Assembly: GCA_019634625.1 (NCBI GenBank)
Contig: JAHCBA010000010.1
Coordinates: forward strand, 1 to 64,000
DNA length: 64,000 nucleotides
Direction of reading: 5' to 3'
Source: Verrucomicrobiia bacterium
Lineage (GTDB): Bacteria > Verrucomicrobiota > Verrucomicrobiia > Limisphaerales > CAIMTB01
The notes under the pieces were generated by a model. It was not told the origin of the DNA and searched no databases. It saw nothing but the letters and a program-made list of their open reading frames with translations. Made by a program: the position numbers and the translations under genes. This document shows, one piece after another, positions 53,597 through 62,045 of the stretch. Numbering within the stretch: position 1 is the stretch's first letter; each line of letters starts with the position of its first letter.

Positions 53597-53645
53597 TCTT
53601 AATCTTAATCTTAATCTTAATCTTAATCGTACTCCTAATCGTACT
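53590..53645. repeat. hexanucleotide array H7 (TCTTAA/CGTACT)
   Basis: About seven CTTAAT units, then CGTACTCC-type units. The first unit supplies the TAA stop of the preceding gene. Confidence 0.9.
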
Positions 53646-53700
53646 CACATCGCCTATCCCGCAGCCTTGGGAAACGGCACAACCCTCGCGAAGCCTCCCC

Positions 53701-53835
53701 TCGGAGGGCCGAGTTCCACGAGGCCGCAACCCCGTGGAGCCTTCGTTTGAAGCCCCTTCAACGACACCTCCGCGCGTTGCCCGAAGGCGCAACAGAATCG
53801 GGGTCGGGGTCGCTATCGGAATCGGTATCGACGCA
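53701..53835. repeat. element A copy A8 (partial) plus hexamer array H8
   Basis: TCGGAGGGCCGAGTTCCACG and part of the core, then GGGTCG/GGAATC hexamers at 53806-53835. No gene is present in 53597-54159. Confidence 0.75.
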
Positions 53836-53852
53836 ACCACACCCCCATCCCC

Positions 53853-54075
53853 CCTTCCACCTCAATCGCCATCCATGGGCCATCGACGGTGCATCCCGGA
53901 GTGGTGGGTCAGAACCCCGCGAATCGGAGGGACGCGCTCCGCGAGTCCCCCACCCAACGCTCCACACCCTCGTGGCCTCATGGAACTCGACCCACCGAGG
54001 CGACGCTTCGCGATCAGGATGGATTCCTGCCCTTCGATGACGAGTACCGCCCTTCGGGCTGAGTACGAGAACGAA
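53853..54075. repeat. element A copy A9 with B copy B5; direct repeat flanking the mannosyltransferase gene
   Basis: TTCCACCTCAATCGCCATCC is followed by a reverse A (outer end GGTGCATCCCGGAGTG, arm CGGAGGGACGCGCTCCGCGA) and an inverted B. The first 130 bp recur in the same orientation at 55437-55560, on the other side of the PIG-V-like gene. Confidence 0.8.
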
Positions 54076-54159
54076 GGGTGATCCGGGCGTGCACCCCTCT
54101 CTCCTCCGGAGCGCGGACAGCCCTGTCCGCACCGCTGCAAGCACCGTGAATCCATCAAA

Positions 54160-55371
54160 TCAGCCCGCCCACCGGAAGTTCACGAACCGCCACACCAGCA
54201 CCCCGTGCAACGTCGCGAACACCCCCACCACCCCCACCACCCCCACCACCCCCCACCGCAACCTCCCGTCCCGGCTCCCGATCCGGCTCAGCAACCATGC
54301 CAGCCCCAGGAACACCGGAAACGCGCACCCCGCGAACCGCGTGAACGACACGAACGTACCACTCATCGCCGGAATCACCGCCAACACATACGTCCACACC
54401 ACCATGTCCCAGCCCAACCGCCGGATCGCCGGCAACGCCACCAGCACCAGCAGGAACATCAGCCGGTCCAGCATCGACCCCCGGAAATCATGCCAGCTCG
54501 TCGGGCTGAGGAACCCCTCCAGGAACTTCACCACATCCCACAAGTTCCCCACCGCATGCGCCCCCCAATGCCGCTGTGCCTCCATCCCCGCCAGCGGATT
54601 CCCCGTCCACGCTCCCATCAACACCAGGTACACCCCCCAACCCGCCACCGGCCCCAGCACCAGCCCCAACCCCGTCGCCGCCGACCTCCAACCCAATCCC
54701 CGCAACCCGACCTCCCGTACCCGCACCCCCCAGTGCCACAGCACCGGCAGCACGCAGAACACCCCGACCCCACGCGTCATCGGCAGCAGCAACGCCGCCA
54801 ACCCCGCCCACCCGTACCGCCGCCGCTCCAACCCGTTCCACAACCCCATCAACAACAGCAGGAACAACCCCTCGCTGTAGACGAACCGCTGGAACAACGA
54901 CCCCGGAAACACCAGCAGCAATACCAATCCCAAATCCCCCACCTCCCTCCCGAACCGCCGCGCCGCGATCCCATGGAACAACACCCAGGCCCCGAGCGCG
55001 CACCCGTTCGCCAGCACCATCCCCACCACCACCCCGTCCCACCCCGTCAACGCCGTCCCCCAACCGATCGCCAGCGGCCACAACGGATAAAACGCATTCG
55101 ACTTCACCCCAGGCCCATATCCCGCCTGGCTCAAATACAGGTAATGCTGCGCATCCCACGTCGCGAAATGCCGCGCCAGCCCCGCCGTCCCGTCCGGCCA
55201 GGCCGCCTCGGCCCCCGCCCCAAACCAGTTCGCCCCAATCGCCCGAAAACGCCCCTCGTCGTACTCGCCCCACAGGGACAGCGCCGCCACCAGCACCCCG
55301 AAATACACGATCGTCCCCGCCACCAGCCACGCTGTGACCCGCCCGCGCGGCCGGCCGCCCCCTTCGTTCAT
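54160..55371 (-). CDS. PIG-V-like mannosyltransferase membrane protein
   Basis: 403 residues with around nine to ten membrane helices. PIG-V (GPI mannosyltransferase 2, PF04188) motifs: WDAQHYLYLSQAGYGPG, NAFYPLWPLA, FPGSLFQRFVYSEGLFLLLL and MTRGVG. In eukaryotes PIG-V adds mannose from dolichol-P-mannose. Bacterial homologues use a polyprenyl-phosphate sugar, so an undecaprenyl-phosphate-linked donor is expected. The start at 55371 follows a GGGAGAG Shine-Dalgarno, and 55389 is possible. It lies between two direct repeats. A 37-bp relic of the same gene occurs at 62361. Confidence 0.82.
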   Translation of the reverse strand: MNEGGGRPRGRVTAWLVAGTIVYFGVLVAALSLWGEYDEGRFRAIGANWFGAGAEAAWPDGTAGLARHFATWDAQHYLYLSQAGYGPGVKSNAFYPLWPLAIGWGTALTGWDGVVVGMVLANGCALGAWVLFHGIAARRFGREVGDLGLVLLLVFPGSLFQRFVYSEGLFLLLLMGLWNGLERRRYGWAGLAALLLPMTRGVGVFCVLPVLWHWGVRVREVGLRGLGWRSAATGLGLVLGPVAGWGVYLVLMGAWTGNPLAGMEAQRHWGAHAVGNLWDVVKFLEGFLSPTSWHDFRGSMLDRLMFLLVLVALPAIRRLGWDMVVWTYVLAVIPAMSGTFVSFTRFAGCAFPVFLGLAWLLSRIGSRDGRLRWGVVGVVGVVGVFATLHGVLVWRFVNFRWAG

Positions 55372-55436
55372 GGTCTCTCCCGGTTTCATCCGCGCACGCA
55401 CGCCGCAACCCATCGATCCAACCCCCGCGCCATCCC

Positions 55437-55622
55437 ACCTTCCACCTCAATCGCCATCCATGGGCCATCGACGGTGAATCCCGGAGGGGTGGATCAGAAC
55501 CCAGCGAATCGGAGGGACGGGCTCCGCGAGTCCTCCACCCAACGCTCCACACCGTTCCACGTGGGAACTGCGGAGGGCGATTACGAGTACGAGTACGATT
55601 TCGAATACGATTTCGAGTACGA
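55437..55622. repeat. element A copy A10 plus hexamer array H9
   Basis: The direct repeat of A9 begins TTCCACCTCAATCGCCATCC, then CGGAGGGACGGGCTCCGCGA and the A core. GAGTAC/GATTTC units follow from about 55580 and end in the TACGAGGCCTGCTGCAAACA tail. Confidence 0.85.
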
Positions 55623-55659
55623 GGCCTGCTGCAAACAACTGAGATGCGCCCGGCAATCG

Positions 55660-55769
55660 AGAAACCCGCAGGGTTTCCAGCGATTAGCCGGGGGTCGAAC
55701 CCGGATCCTCGGGTTCGACCCCCGGTAAGAGTGCCCCTCTGGTTCACAACCCCGACAGGGGTCGCACAC
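55660..55769. repeat. repeat element C, copy C4
   Basis: GAAACCC/GGGTTTC, then CCGGGGGTCGAACCCG paired with CGGGTTCGACCCCCGG in a perfect 16-bp stem with a 6-nt loop, then CAACCCC/GGGGTCG with one change. The order A-hexamer-C is the same as in the 31-kb blocks. Confidence 0.85.
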
Positions 55770-55851
55770 GCCCGTCGTTCCGGAGATCGGAAAATCATTG
55801 CACCCCGACCAGGATCGTGAACGGGCGTGCTCCACGAAGGGTGATCCCCCC

Positions 55852-56337
55852 TCACCGCCCCCCAACCCACCCCAGCCTCAGGTTCAGCCAGAAATTCCAC
55901 ACACTCACCACCACGATCGCCAGCAGGTTCGCCAGATACACATTCATCCCCAGCCCGTGCACCTGCGCGTTCAGCAACCCCGCGCTCAGTCCGATCCCCA
56001 GCACGCAGATCAGGTTGAACCGCGCCAATCGTCCCAGCCGCGCCCCCCATCCCCGCCGCGCCCGCGCCAGGTCACCAAACGTCCATGCCTCGTTCCACAC
56101 GAAATTGTTCAACACCGCCACCTCCGCCGCCGCCACCTTGCTCCACGTCAGGTCCCAGCCCAGCCGACCCGGATCCGCCAGCAGATACAGGACCCCCATG
56201 TCCACCACCACCCCGCTCCCGCCCACTACACAGAATCGAAGGTACCGCCCCAGCACACTCCGCTGCCCCGGTACCTCAGCCGGACCTCGAACAGGTCTCG
56301 CCGCACCCGTCCCAGCTACCGGCGCAGGGCCGTTCAT
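55852..56337 (-). CDS. GtrA-family membrane protein (copy 1)
   Basis: 161 residues. Four membrane helices in the GtrA pattern: LGRYLRFCVVGGSGVVVDMG, NNFVWNEAWTF, RLARFNLICVLGIGLSAGLL and NLLAIVVVSVWNFWLNLRLG. GtrA-like proteins move or assist undecaprenyl-phosphate-linked sugars in glycosylation of lipopolysaccharide or teichoic acids. It overlaps the prepilin-like gene by 4 bp (ATGA). The PIG-V-like gene lies downstream on the same strand, so a shared lipid-linked sugar pathway is inferred. Confidence 0.88.
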   Translation of the reverse strand: MNGPAPVAGTGAARPVRGPAEVPGQRSVLGRYLRFCVVGGSGVVVDMGVLYLLADPGRLGWDLTWSKVAAAEVAVLNNFVWNEAWTFGDLARARRGWGARLGRLARFNLICVLGIGLSAGLLNAQVHGLGMNVYLANLLAIVVVSVWNFWLNLRLGWVGGR

Positions 56338-57161
56338 CTCGCCTCCGCCCGTTCCCGCCAGGTCGCCCGGCGCTGCATCCACAACACATCCGCGTTTCCC
56401 GGACTCGCCGCATCGTCCCTGGGCGCATTCACCGTCCGCCGATCCCGCCACTTCCGATGTTCCACATGCCCGTCCGCAAACGTCACGTTCGCCCCGCCCC
56501 CATGCTCCGCCGACGGCTTGTCCCGCAGCACCCATCGACCCGGCTGCTCCTCCTCGAAGTTCCATTGCAATCCGAACGACGCGTCATTGATCGTCTCGAT
56601 CCGCTCGTCCACGAACACCAGCGCCTCCGCCGGACCCGGACGCACAATATCCCCCACACGCAGGTACGTCGTCGCATGCGGCACCTCCACCGGCGAACCC
56701 ATGAACGCATTCAACGACAACGTCCGCACCCGCCCCTGCCGGATCCCGATCACCGTCGGGTCCCGCGGCGCCGGGCACCGCCACAACTCCGGACCCCCAA
56801 GGTACGGACCCACCAGACTCCGCCGGAGAAACAGCGTATTCGTCGCATCCCGCCCCGGCAACCCCAGCCACCCCTCCACCCACATCTCCCTCAGCGGAAT
56901 TCCCTCCCCGTCCCGGTTCGGCAGCACCGCGTCCCCGTGATCGTCCGCATACATCTGAAACGCCAGCGCGAACTGCCGCAGATTCGACTGGCACGCCGCC
57001 GTCTTCGCCCGCCCCTTCGCCACCGACAACGCCGGCAGCAGCATCCCCGTCAGCACCCCGATCACCGCGATGACGACCAGCAGTTCGATGAGGGTGAAAC
57101 CGAGAGTTCTTCTGTGCCTCAAGTTCAATTCCTCCAGTTCACCGTTCTCAACGCCTGCCAT
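56334..57161 (-). CDS. prepilin-like protein with H-X9-DG C-terminal motif (copy 1)
   Basis: 275 residues. A type IV pilin/pseudopilin N-terminus (GFTLIELLVVIAVIGVLTGM) follows a charged 20-residue leader, so prepilin peptidase cleavage after Gly is expected. LLPALS.AKGRAKTAACQSNLRQ is typical of DUF1559-like proteins. The C-terminal part holds EHGGGANVTFADGHVEHRKW, the H-X9-DG motif. Such proteins are abundant in Planctomycetota and Verrucomicrobiota and of unknown role. Its stop overlaps gtrA by 4 bp. Confidence 0.88.
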   Translation of the reverse strand: MAGVENGELEELNLRHRRTLGFTLIELLVVIAVIGVLTGMLLPALSVAKGRAKTAACQSNLRQFALAFQMYADDHGDAVLPNRDGEGIPLREMWVEGWLGLPGRDATNTLFLRRSLVGPYLGGPELWRCPAPRDPTVIGIRQGRVRTLSLNAFMGSPVEVPHATTYLRVGDIVRPGPAEALVFVDERIETINDASFGLQWNFEEEQPGRWVLRDKPSAEHGGGANVTFADGHVEHRKWRDRRTVNAPRDDAASPGNADVLWMQRRATWRERAEAR

Positions 57162-57499
57162 GCACCAACGGAGACCTTCCGTAAACCTAAGAACTCCTGA
57201 TCATAAGCAAAGCCCCCGAACTTGACGAGTCCAGCCAACACTGTAATGACGTTCATCATGGGCCTTCCTCACTCCTCTCCTCAGGCAGGCCTCCACCGGA
57301 ATCGCCGCCGCCCCAGCAATGACCTACCTCCAGATTCAAAGGTGCTGGACGAAGAGCCTATCCCGCCTCAGCCCATTTTCCAAACCAGCATATGCCAAAG
57401 ACTTTCCAAAGATGGCATCGTGCATCCAACCAACATCCGCTCGTCCCTGTTGGCAGGGTGGACCAGTCATCCGTACACGAGCATGCGAGCCCTTGCTCT
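57162..57499. other. intergenic region without a recognisable gene
   Basis: The GC content is clearly lower than in the flanking prepilin gene. Open frames are short and look non-coding. A small stem (CCCTG-TTGG-CAGGG) occurs near 57446 on the 3' side of the MauE-like gene. Confidence 0.5.
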
Positions 57500-57928
57500 T
57501 CACGCCGCTCTTTCAGAGCCTCGATCTCTGACAACACCCACAATTGAAGGTAACAGCATCAGGGCAATCACACCCAGCAGGAAATTGGAAGCGAGTCTTT
57601 CGCTCACCGGCAGCACACCCGTGAGTGCTCCCAGACAGGGACACCTAGTTCCTCCGCCCCCCAGCAACGAAGCCAAGCGGTATGATAGAAATATGGCACC
57701 GGTCGTGGCCGAGAGATATGCCAAGGCCCGCAAGTTTCTGGACCGGAAAAGCACCAGGGCAACAGCTCCTTCGAGTCCAGCTGCCAAAGCGAAAAGGTTG
57801 CGAAATGTCAACCCGGTAACCAAATCCAATGTACCCAAGACCGGATCTGCCGCGACCAGGGATGCGAGCTTTCCAAAGGCCGTGACAACCAACATGCTCC
57901 CAATCCCGCGATAATAGATGGTCATCAT
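57500..57928 (-). CDS. MauE/DoxX-like redox-associated membrane protein
   Basis: 142 residues with about four membrane helices (MLVVTAFGKLASLVAADPVL, LFALAAGLEGAVALVLF, ALAYLSATTGAIFLSYRLAS, LASNFLLGVIALMLLPSIVG) and a CPCLG motif near residue 97. The MauE/DoxX-like family often shows a C.C(F/L)G motif; MauE is needed for disulfide formation in methylamine dehydrogenase. Here it directly follows a Cys-rich exported peptide, which suggests it may form or isomerise disulfides in it. The ATG at 57928 is preferred over an upstream start (57973), since a hairpin lies between. Confidence 0.65.
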   Translation of the reverse strand: MMTIYYRGIGSMLVVTAFGKLASLVAADPVLGTLDLVTGLTFRNLFALAAGLEGAVALVLFRSRNLRALAYLSATTGAIFLSYRLASLLGGGGTRCPCLGALTGVLPVSERLASNFLLGVIALMLLPSIVGVVRDRGSERAA

Positions 57929-57938
57929 ATCGAAGGTA

Positions 57939-57964
57939 AAGGGAGGAGCAGAGCCTCCTCCCTT
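57939..57964 (-). promoter_or_regulatory. 10-bp hairpin between the Cys-rich peptide and MauE-like genes
   Basis: On the coding strand AAGGGAGGAG-GCTCTG-CTCCTCCCTT is a perfect 10-bp stem with a 6-nt loop. It overlaps the position of a Shine-Dalgarno-like GGAGG upstream of the ATG at 57928. Folding could hide this site or act as a weak terminator (it is followed by TTTACC), so that the downstream membrane protein is made less than the peptide. Confidence 0.45.
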
Positions 57965-57991
57965 GGCCGACACGCGCCGAACTCCAAATGC

Positions 57992-58360
57992 TCAGCCGCC
58001 CGTATTGCATGAAGTACCACTGGGTGCTACATGACTACTCCCATTTAAGTCCACGGTTACTGTCTTTCCCTCGCAGTCCGGGCTGATCTTGCAGCCATAC
58101 TTGCAGGTTCCTTGATTGGTGCTGTTGTTCTTGCCGGCGCTCCCGTTCGCATCCTCAATGACGTTGCGGCTTCCGAGAGAGGCTACTGTGCCCTGCTGCG
58201 ACGTTGAACAGTTGGGGGAGGTGGCAGTGCATGCGTCTCCGACCGAGCCCCCGAAACAGTTTACCGGGTCGCCCGCCTTGTAGCATGCGGCGATTGCAGT
58301 GAATGCTGTCATGGCAAGCGCTACCGCGACTATGGTCCGTGGAATTTCGTGTGGTCTCAT
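57992..58360 (-). CDS. exported Cys-rich peptide (8 Cys)
   Basis: 122 residues. The N-terminus (IPRTIVAVALAMTAFTAIAA) is a signal peptide. The mature part of about 95 residues has eight Cys (in AAC, VNC, DAC, PNC, GTCKYGC, PDC and TSC), with Gly/Ser/Asn/Thr-rich spacers. This is typical of a disulfide-stabilised extracellular peptide. No family recognised. It is encoded between a membrane-anchored protein (30 bp upstream) and a MauE-like redox protein. GC content here is lower than in the window average. Confidence 0.65.
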   Translation of the reverse strand: MRPHEIPRTIVAVALAMTAFTAIAACYKAGDPVNCFGGSVGDACTATSPNCSTSQQGTVASLGSRNVIEDANGSAGKNNSTNQGTCKYGCKISPDCEGKTVTVDLNGSSHVAPSGTSCNTGG

Positions 58361-58390
58361 GATCTGTGCTTTGGTGGGTTACCTATTGCA

Positions 58391-59476
58391 TTAGTTGGCT
58401 GCACGGCATCCTCTCCTATAGAAGTAGAGGAAAGTGGCTACTATCAGGATGACGACGGTGAGGACGGGGAAGATGCGCTGGATCGACTTCTGACGGTCGA
58501 GGATTCGGTCGAGGCTGCTCTCGCTCGCCTTATACGCGAGCTGCCCAAGCGCATTCGTGTAAAGCAGCCTTCCCTGGCTTTGGACGGCATATAGAAAACT
58601 GATGTTGGTGCCGAGAATGGCGTGGGGATGAAATGCTTCGGGCGGCAATGGTGCTGCGCTCCGCACTTCAATGAACCTCACCCCCTCCAACTGCTTCCTA
58701 GAACCATCCGGTTTCCGGGCCACGTATTGCATTTCGGCCGGATACACCGGGAAGTCCTCCGGGGCAAGCTCGCCACTGTAAGCGATTTCCCATTGGAACT
58801 CGCGCGGTGTGGAGAACCGATGATCTACAAGCTTGAGAAGCAGATTCGCTCCCTGCAACGTGGTGCCGTCGGACGTCAGGAACGTGCCGGCAACCGTGTG
58901 CCCGTCGCTGCGATTGGCTCCGCTGAAGTCATGCCCCTCAACTTTAATCCCCCCCCTGTCGGCGTAGGTGATGCCGAGGTTAAGAAGATTGTTGATCTCA
59001 AGGAGCGCCAATTGATCTGCTTCGATGGCAGGATTGTTGGTATCCACCTCGATGCCCAAGGCGATTGGATCATAGGAAATGACCGCTCGATCCTCAGGAG
59101 TATAGGTCCACCGAATATGGTCTATCCGCGCTTTGATTTCCGGTTCGCTTCTGCCGGGAATCCAGTGCGGGACTCCGATCGCACCGGAAACCTGGTGACG
59201 GCGCAGAATGTAGTCGTTGGTCTGGAGGTGAAGCTCGAACAATTCCCAAGGGATCGCAGGTTTGTCGGGGTAATATTTGATGTATCTGGCGTGAAGGACG
59301 TTGGGAGGCCGATGGAGATGCTCAACCACCTCAGACAATATCGGCACAGTGCTCGCCGGACAGCAGAAGATTGCCGGCGTGAGGACCAACGCCAAGAGGA
59401 CACCAAGGTGCCGAGATGCTCTTATTGGGAGCCATAGGCTTTTCGTGAACGAGGTGCCTTCCCCCAGGAGCGGCAT
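58391..59476 (-). CDS. exported protein with C-terminal membrane anchor, unknown function
   Basis: About 361 residues. A likely signal or anchor (SRHLGVLLALVLTPAIFCCP) lies near residues 19-38; a long extracytoplasmic region follows, with PPNVLHARYIKYYPDKPAIP, DGHTVAGTFLTSDGTTLQGA and EFQWEIAYSGELAPEDFPVY. A membrane helix near the end (VLTVVILIVATFLYFYRRG) is followed by a basic tail. No domain recognised. The frame is open to 59815; a start at 59608 with a G-rich stretch before it is possible, but 59476 fits the signal peptide. It is the first of three same-strand genes with the Cys-rich peptide and the MauE-like gene. Confidence 0.6.
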   Translation of the reverse strand: MPLLGEGTSFTKSLWLPIRASRHLGVLLALVLTPAIFCCPASTVPILSEVVEHLHRPPNVLHARYIKYYPDKPAIPWELFELHLQTNDYILRRHQVSGAIGVPHWIPGRSEPEIKARIDHIRWTYTPEDRAVISYDPIALGIEVDTNNPAIEADQLALLEINNLLNLGITYADRGGIKVEGHDFSGANRSDGHTVAGTFLTSDGTTLQGANLLLKLVDHRFSTPREFQWEIAYSGELAPEDFPVYPAEMQYVARKPDGSRKQLEGVRFIEVRSAAPLPPEAFHPHAILGTNISFLYAVQSQGRLLYTNALGQLAYKASESSLDRILDRQKSIQRIFPVLTVVILIVATFLYFYRRGCRAAN

Positions 59477-59953
59477 GATCTTGTCAGCGAATCTTCGCAC
59501 CAAGGACTCATGTGCCCTTACGAGCGAATTCACGTTCCACTCGGTAGCCCCATTCAGCCCGGCTGGCAGATTCGCGCGGGTTCCAACACGCAAAGGGGCC
59601 CTCTTCATCCGCCCCCCGTCACTCTCCCATGCCCGGAGGGGGTCCCGGCTTCGATCGCCTCCAAGTCTTGCGGAAGTCAGGCGGGATCGATGCCGAAATC
59701 CCCAAGCGTCGCCGATTCCTGGATTGCAGGAGTGAACGGGCGCGGGGGCGGGGGGGGGGGAGACAGCAAGCAAGGCTCCCAAGGGCGACGACATCTTCGC
59801 CGAACACATCTCCACGAGGCGAGCGATGCCAAATCAAGCGTTGGACTTGCGGTGTCATCAAAAATCTTCGGCGATTGACGGAGTGTGTAGTCGAAATCCG
59901 GAGTCCGTGTCAACCGGTTCCTCGGACATTTTTCACTCCACGCCCTGCTTCGC
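59477..59953. other. intergenic region with an 11-bp G run
   Basis: No gene recognised. A homopolymer of 11 G lies at 59750-59760, preceded by CGCGGGGGC. It could be slippage-prone in replication or a sequencing artefact. Confidence 0.6.
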
Positions 59954-61429
59954 TCAGGGCGATCCCAGGCGTCGATACAGGGTGTTGCCCCATCCAAAGG
60001 GCTGGGCGCGGTAGTCGTTCTCGATGACTTCGTGGAGACCGAAGCGGGCGGTCCAGTCCGGGGGGATCAGGATCAACTCGGGACGATGCCGTTCGAGGGC
60101 GTCCCGGACATCTTCCGGGGAGATCTGACCCGACCAGAGGCGTTTCCAGGGGATGACCGCCAGTTCCGGCGGCACCGCGAGCCCGGCGTGGAATGCCGCA
60201 CTCAGCTCACGGGTGAAGATCCACTCCGCACCTTCGGAGTTGGCGCGCAGTCCCTGAACGTAGGGGTTGTCCGCTGCGGCGGGGGCGGAGCGCAGTCGCC
60301 GCCACTCGAGGTAGAGTTGTTCGCCTCCAAGAGTGAGCGTGATCGAGAGCACGCCGCACCACACGAGAAGGCCCAGGGCGAACACCGTCTTCCGCCAGAA
60401 CGATCCGCGGAGATCGGCGCGGATCAGACAGCGCCAGGCCTCGATGAGCCCCACGCCCCCCAGCCAGGCCATGGGGATGAAAAAGTGGACGCTGTAGTAC
60501 GCCCAGTAAGGCCGATGCCAGGAGTGAACGGCCACGGCCGTGAGCAGCATCACGACGGGAACGAGGACCGCACGATCGCGCCGGACCATGCCCACAAGGA
60601 GCCCCAACCCGCCGGCAGCCGCCAACGCCATCTCATTCGCCAGAGTTCGGGGGCTCCATTGGGAATCCCGCGTTGCCGCCTCGGCCAGGGTGCGTTCCGA
60701 GAAATGGGAGGCCCGGAATTGTTCGATCGTGCCGGGTTGCCAGAAGAGCCATGCCCAGCAGGCGAAGCCGAGCGCAACGCCGGCTCCCAGGGCGAGCAGG
60801 GCATGCCAAGGAATTCGTCGGATCCACGACATACGTTCCCCGGGTCCGGATCGATCCGGCGAGTTCCGCGCCAGAACCACGGTCAGGGCGAGCGCCGGAC
60901 CCACCAGCGCCGCCGTCAGCTTGATCTGGAGCGCGCAGGCAAAGAGGACCCCGGCCAGCATGGCGCGCCGCCAACCGCGGCCCGGTCCAGGCGGATCCGG
61001 TACCGAGGCGACCCAGATCGCGGCCAGCGCCACAGACCAAGCCGGCACTTCCAGCATCACCGACACTCCCAAGCCCAGAAATCCGGACGCCGAGATCAGG
61101 AGCGCCACCGCGAACAGTCCCGCGGGTCGGCCTGACCGGACGCTGACGATCCGATACAAGGCCATCAATCCCAACGCCGTGAACGCAAGACTCAGCCAGC
61201 GCCCGACACCGACCGACGGGCCGGTCACCTGGAACAGTGCCGCCAGGAGCACCGTGTGCAGCGGCGGCTGATCGTTCCAGATCTCCGAGTACAGCGTGTG
61301 ACCCCGGCTCACCAGGAGCGCCTTCATCAGTTCGTAACCCTCGTCGGGCCAAAACTGGAACGTCGCCCCCAGCGGCACGAAGCAGCCCAGCACGAGGATG
61401 AACCCGGCCGGAACGAGCCAGTCCAGCAT
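59954..61429 (-). CDS. GT39/ArnT-like membrane glycosyltransferase
   Basis: 491 residues with about ten membrane helices. The first luminal loop has FQFWPDEGYELMKALLVSRG (the acidic DE motif expected of GT-C transferases) and IWNDQPPLHTVLLAALFQVT (the PPL motif). A C-terminal soluble part (about 390-490) follows. GT39/ArnT-like enzymes use lipid-linked sugars at the periplasmic face. The acceptor is unknown. The ATG at 61429 is chosen over a TTG at 61486. It lies alone between the MauE locus and a toxin-antitoxin pair. Confidence 0.85.
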   Translation of the reverse strand: MLDWLVPAGFILVLGCFVPLGATFQFWPDEGYELMKALLVSRGHTLYSEIWNDQPPLHTVLLAALFQVTGPSVGVGRWLSLAFTALGLMALYRIVSVRSGRPAGLFAVALLISASGFLGLGVSVMLEVPAWSVALAAIWVASVPDPPGPGRGWRRAMLAGVLFACALQIKLTAALVGPALALTVVLARNSPDRSGPGERMSWIRRIPWHALLALGAGVALGFACWAWLFWQPGTIEQFRASHFSERTLAEAATRDSQWSPRTLANEMALAAAGGLGLLVGMVRRDRAVLVPVVMLLTAVAVHSWHRPYWAYYSVHFFIPMAWLGGVGLIEAWRCLIRADLRGSFWRKTVFALGLLVWCGVLSITLTLGGEQLYLEWRRLRSAPAAADNPYVQGLRANSEGAEWIFTRELSAAFHAGLAVPPELAVIPWKRLWSGQISPEDVRDALERHRPELILIPPDWTARFGLHEVIENDYRAQPFGWGNTLYRRLGSP

Positions 61430-61649
61430 GGCGGAAGGTCTCACAAGGACGCCATCAGACTGAAAGGACCCCTGCCGCGCCGTCAATCGCGGCCACGTTC
61501 CAAGTCATCTGGCAATCCGTGACGATGCGATGCGTGCCGTTTCCAGTGCCGAGGGATAGTCCATCCGATCGCAGTCGGAAAGGGCTCTTCGGTAAGTGAG
61601 TCCTCGCGATCGACACGCCCCCCCTGCGTCGACTACGACAGGACACCGA

Positions 61650-62045
61650 TTACAGCACCCGAACCGAGGCCAACTTGCCGGACGCCTTCTCGAAAGTAGC
61701 CATCTCATCGCCAGCACCGCCGTAAGCGCCGTGAATCAATCGGTCCACAAAGCCTGGCTTCGCAGAGGCCAACCCATCCGTCGCCAGCACCTGTGCCGCG
61801 GCCCCCAACGATTCGATTTCACCGTCGGCGAACAATCGCCGCAGGCCCATCAGGGCGTCCCGCTTCGACACGCCGTAATGGTGCTGCAATGCGAAATACG
61901 CCTCCGCCACCACCAGGTCCGAAACCGCGGCGCGACAGCACCCGCGGGACAGTTCGTCCAAAAACGCCACCGCCCGCGCCGCCTGGTCCGCCGGCTGCCC
62001 CAGCAGCAGTCGCAGCACCACCGACGTATCCAATCCAACCCTCAC
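61650..62045 (-). CDS. PIN-domain toxin (VapC-like RNase)
   Basis: 131 residues. The acidic residues of the PIN fold are seen: LDTSVVLRLLLG near the start (Asp 5), SDLVVAEAYFAL (Asp and Glu near 42-47) and LATDGLASAKPGFVDRLIHG (Asp near 88 and 99). The GTG start at 62045 overlaps the antitoxin stop by 4 bp. It is expected to cleave specific RNAs when freed from its antitoxin. Confidence 0.85.
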   Translation of the reverse strand: MRVGLDTSVVLRLLLGQPADQAARAVAFLDELSRGCCRAAVSDLVVAEAYFALQHHYGVSKRDALMGLRRLFADGEIESLGAAAQVLATDGLASAKPGFVDRLIHGAYGGAGDEMATFEKASGKLASVRVL

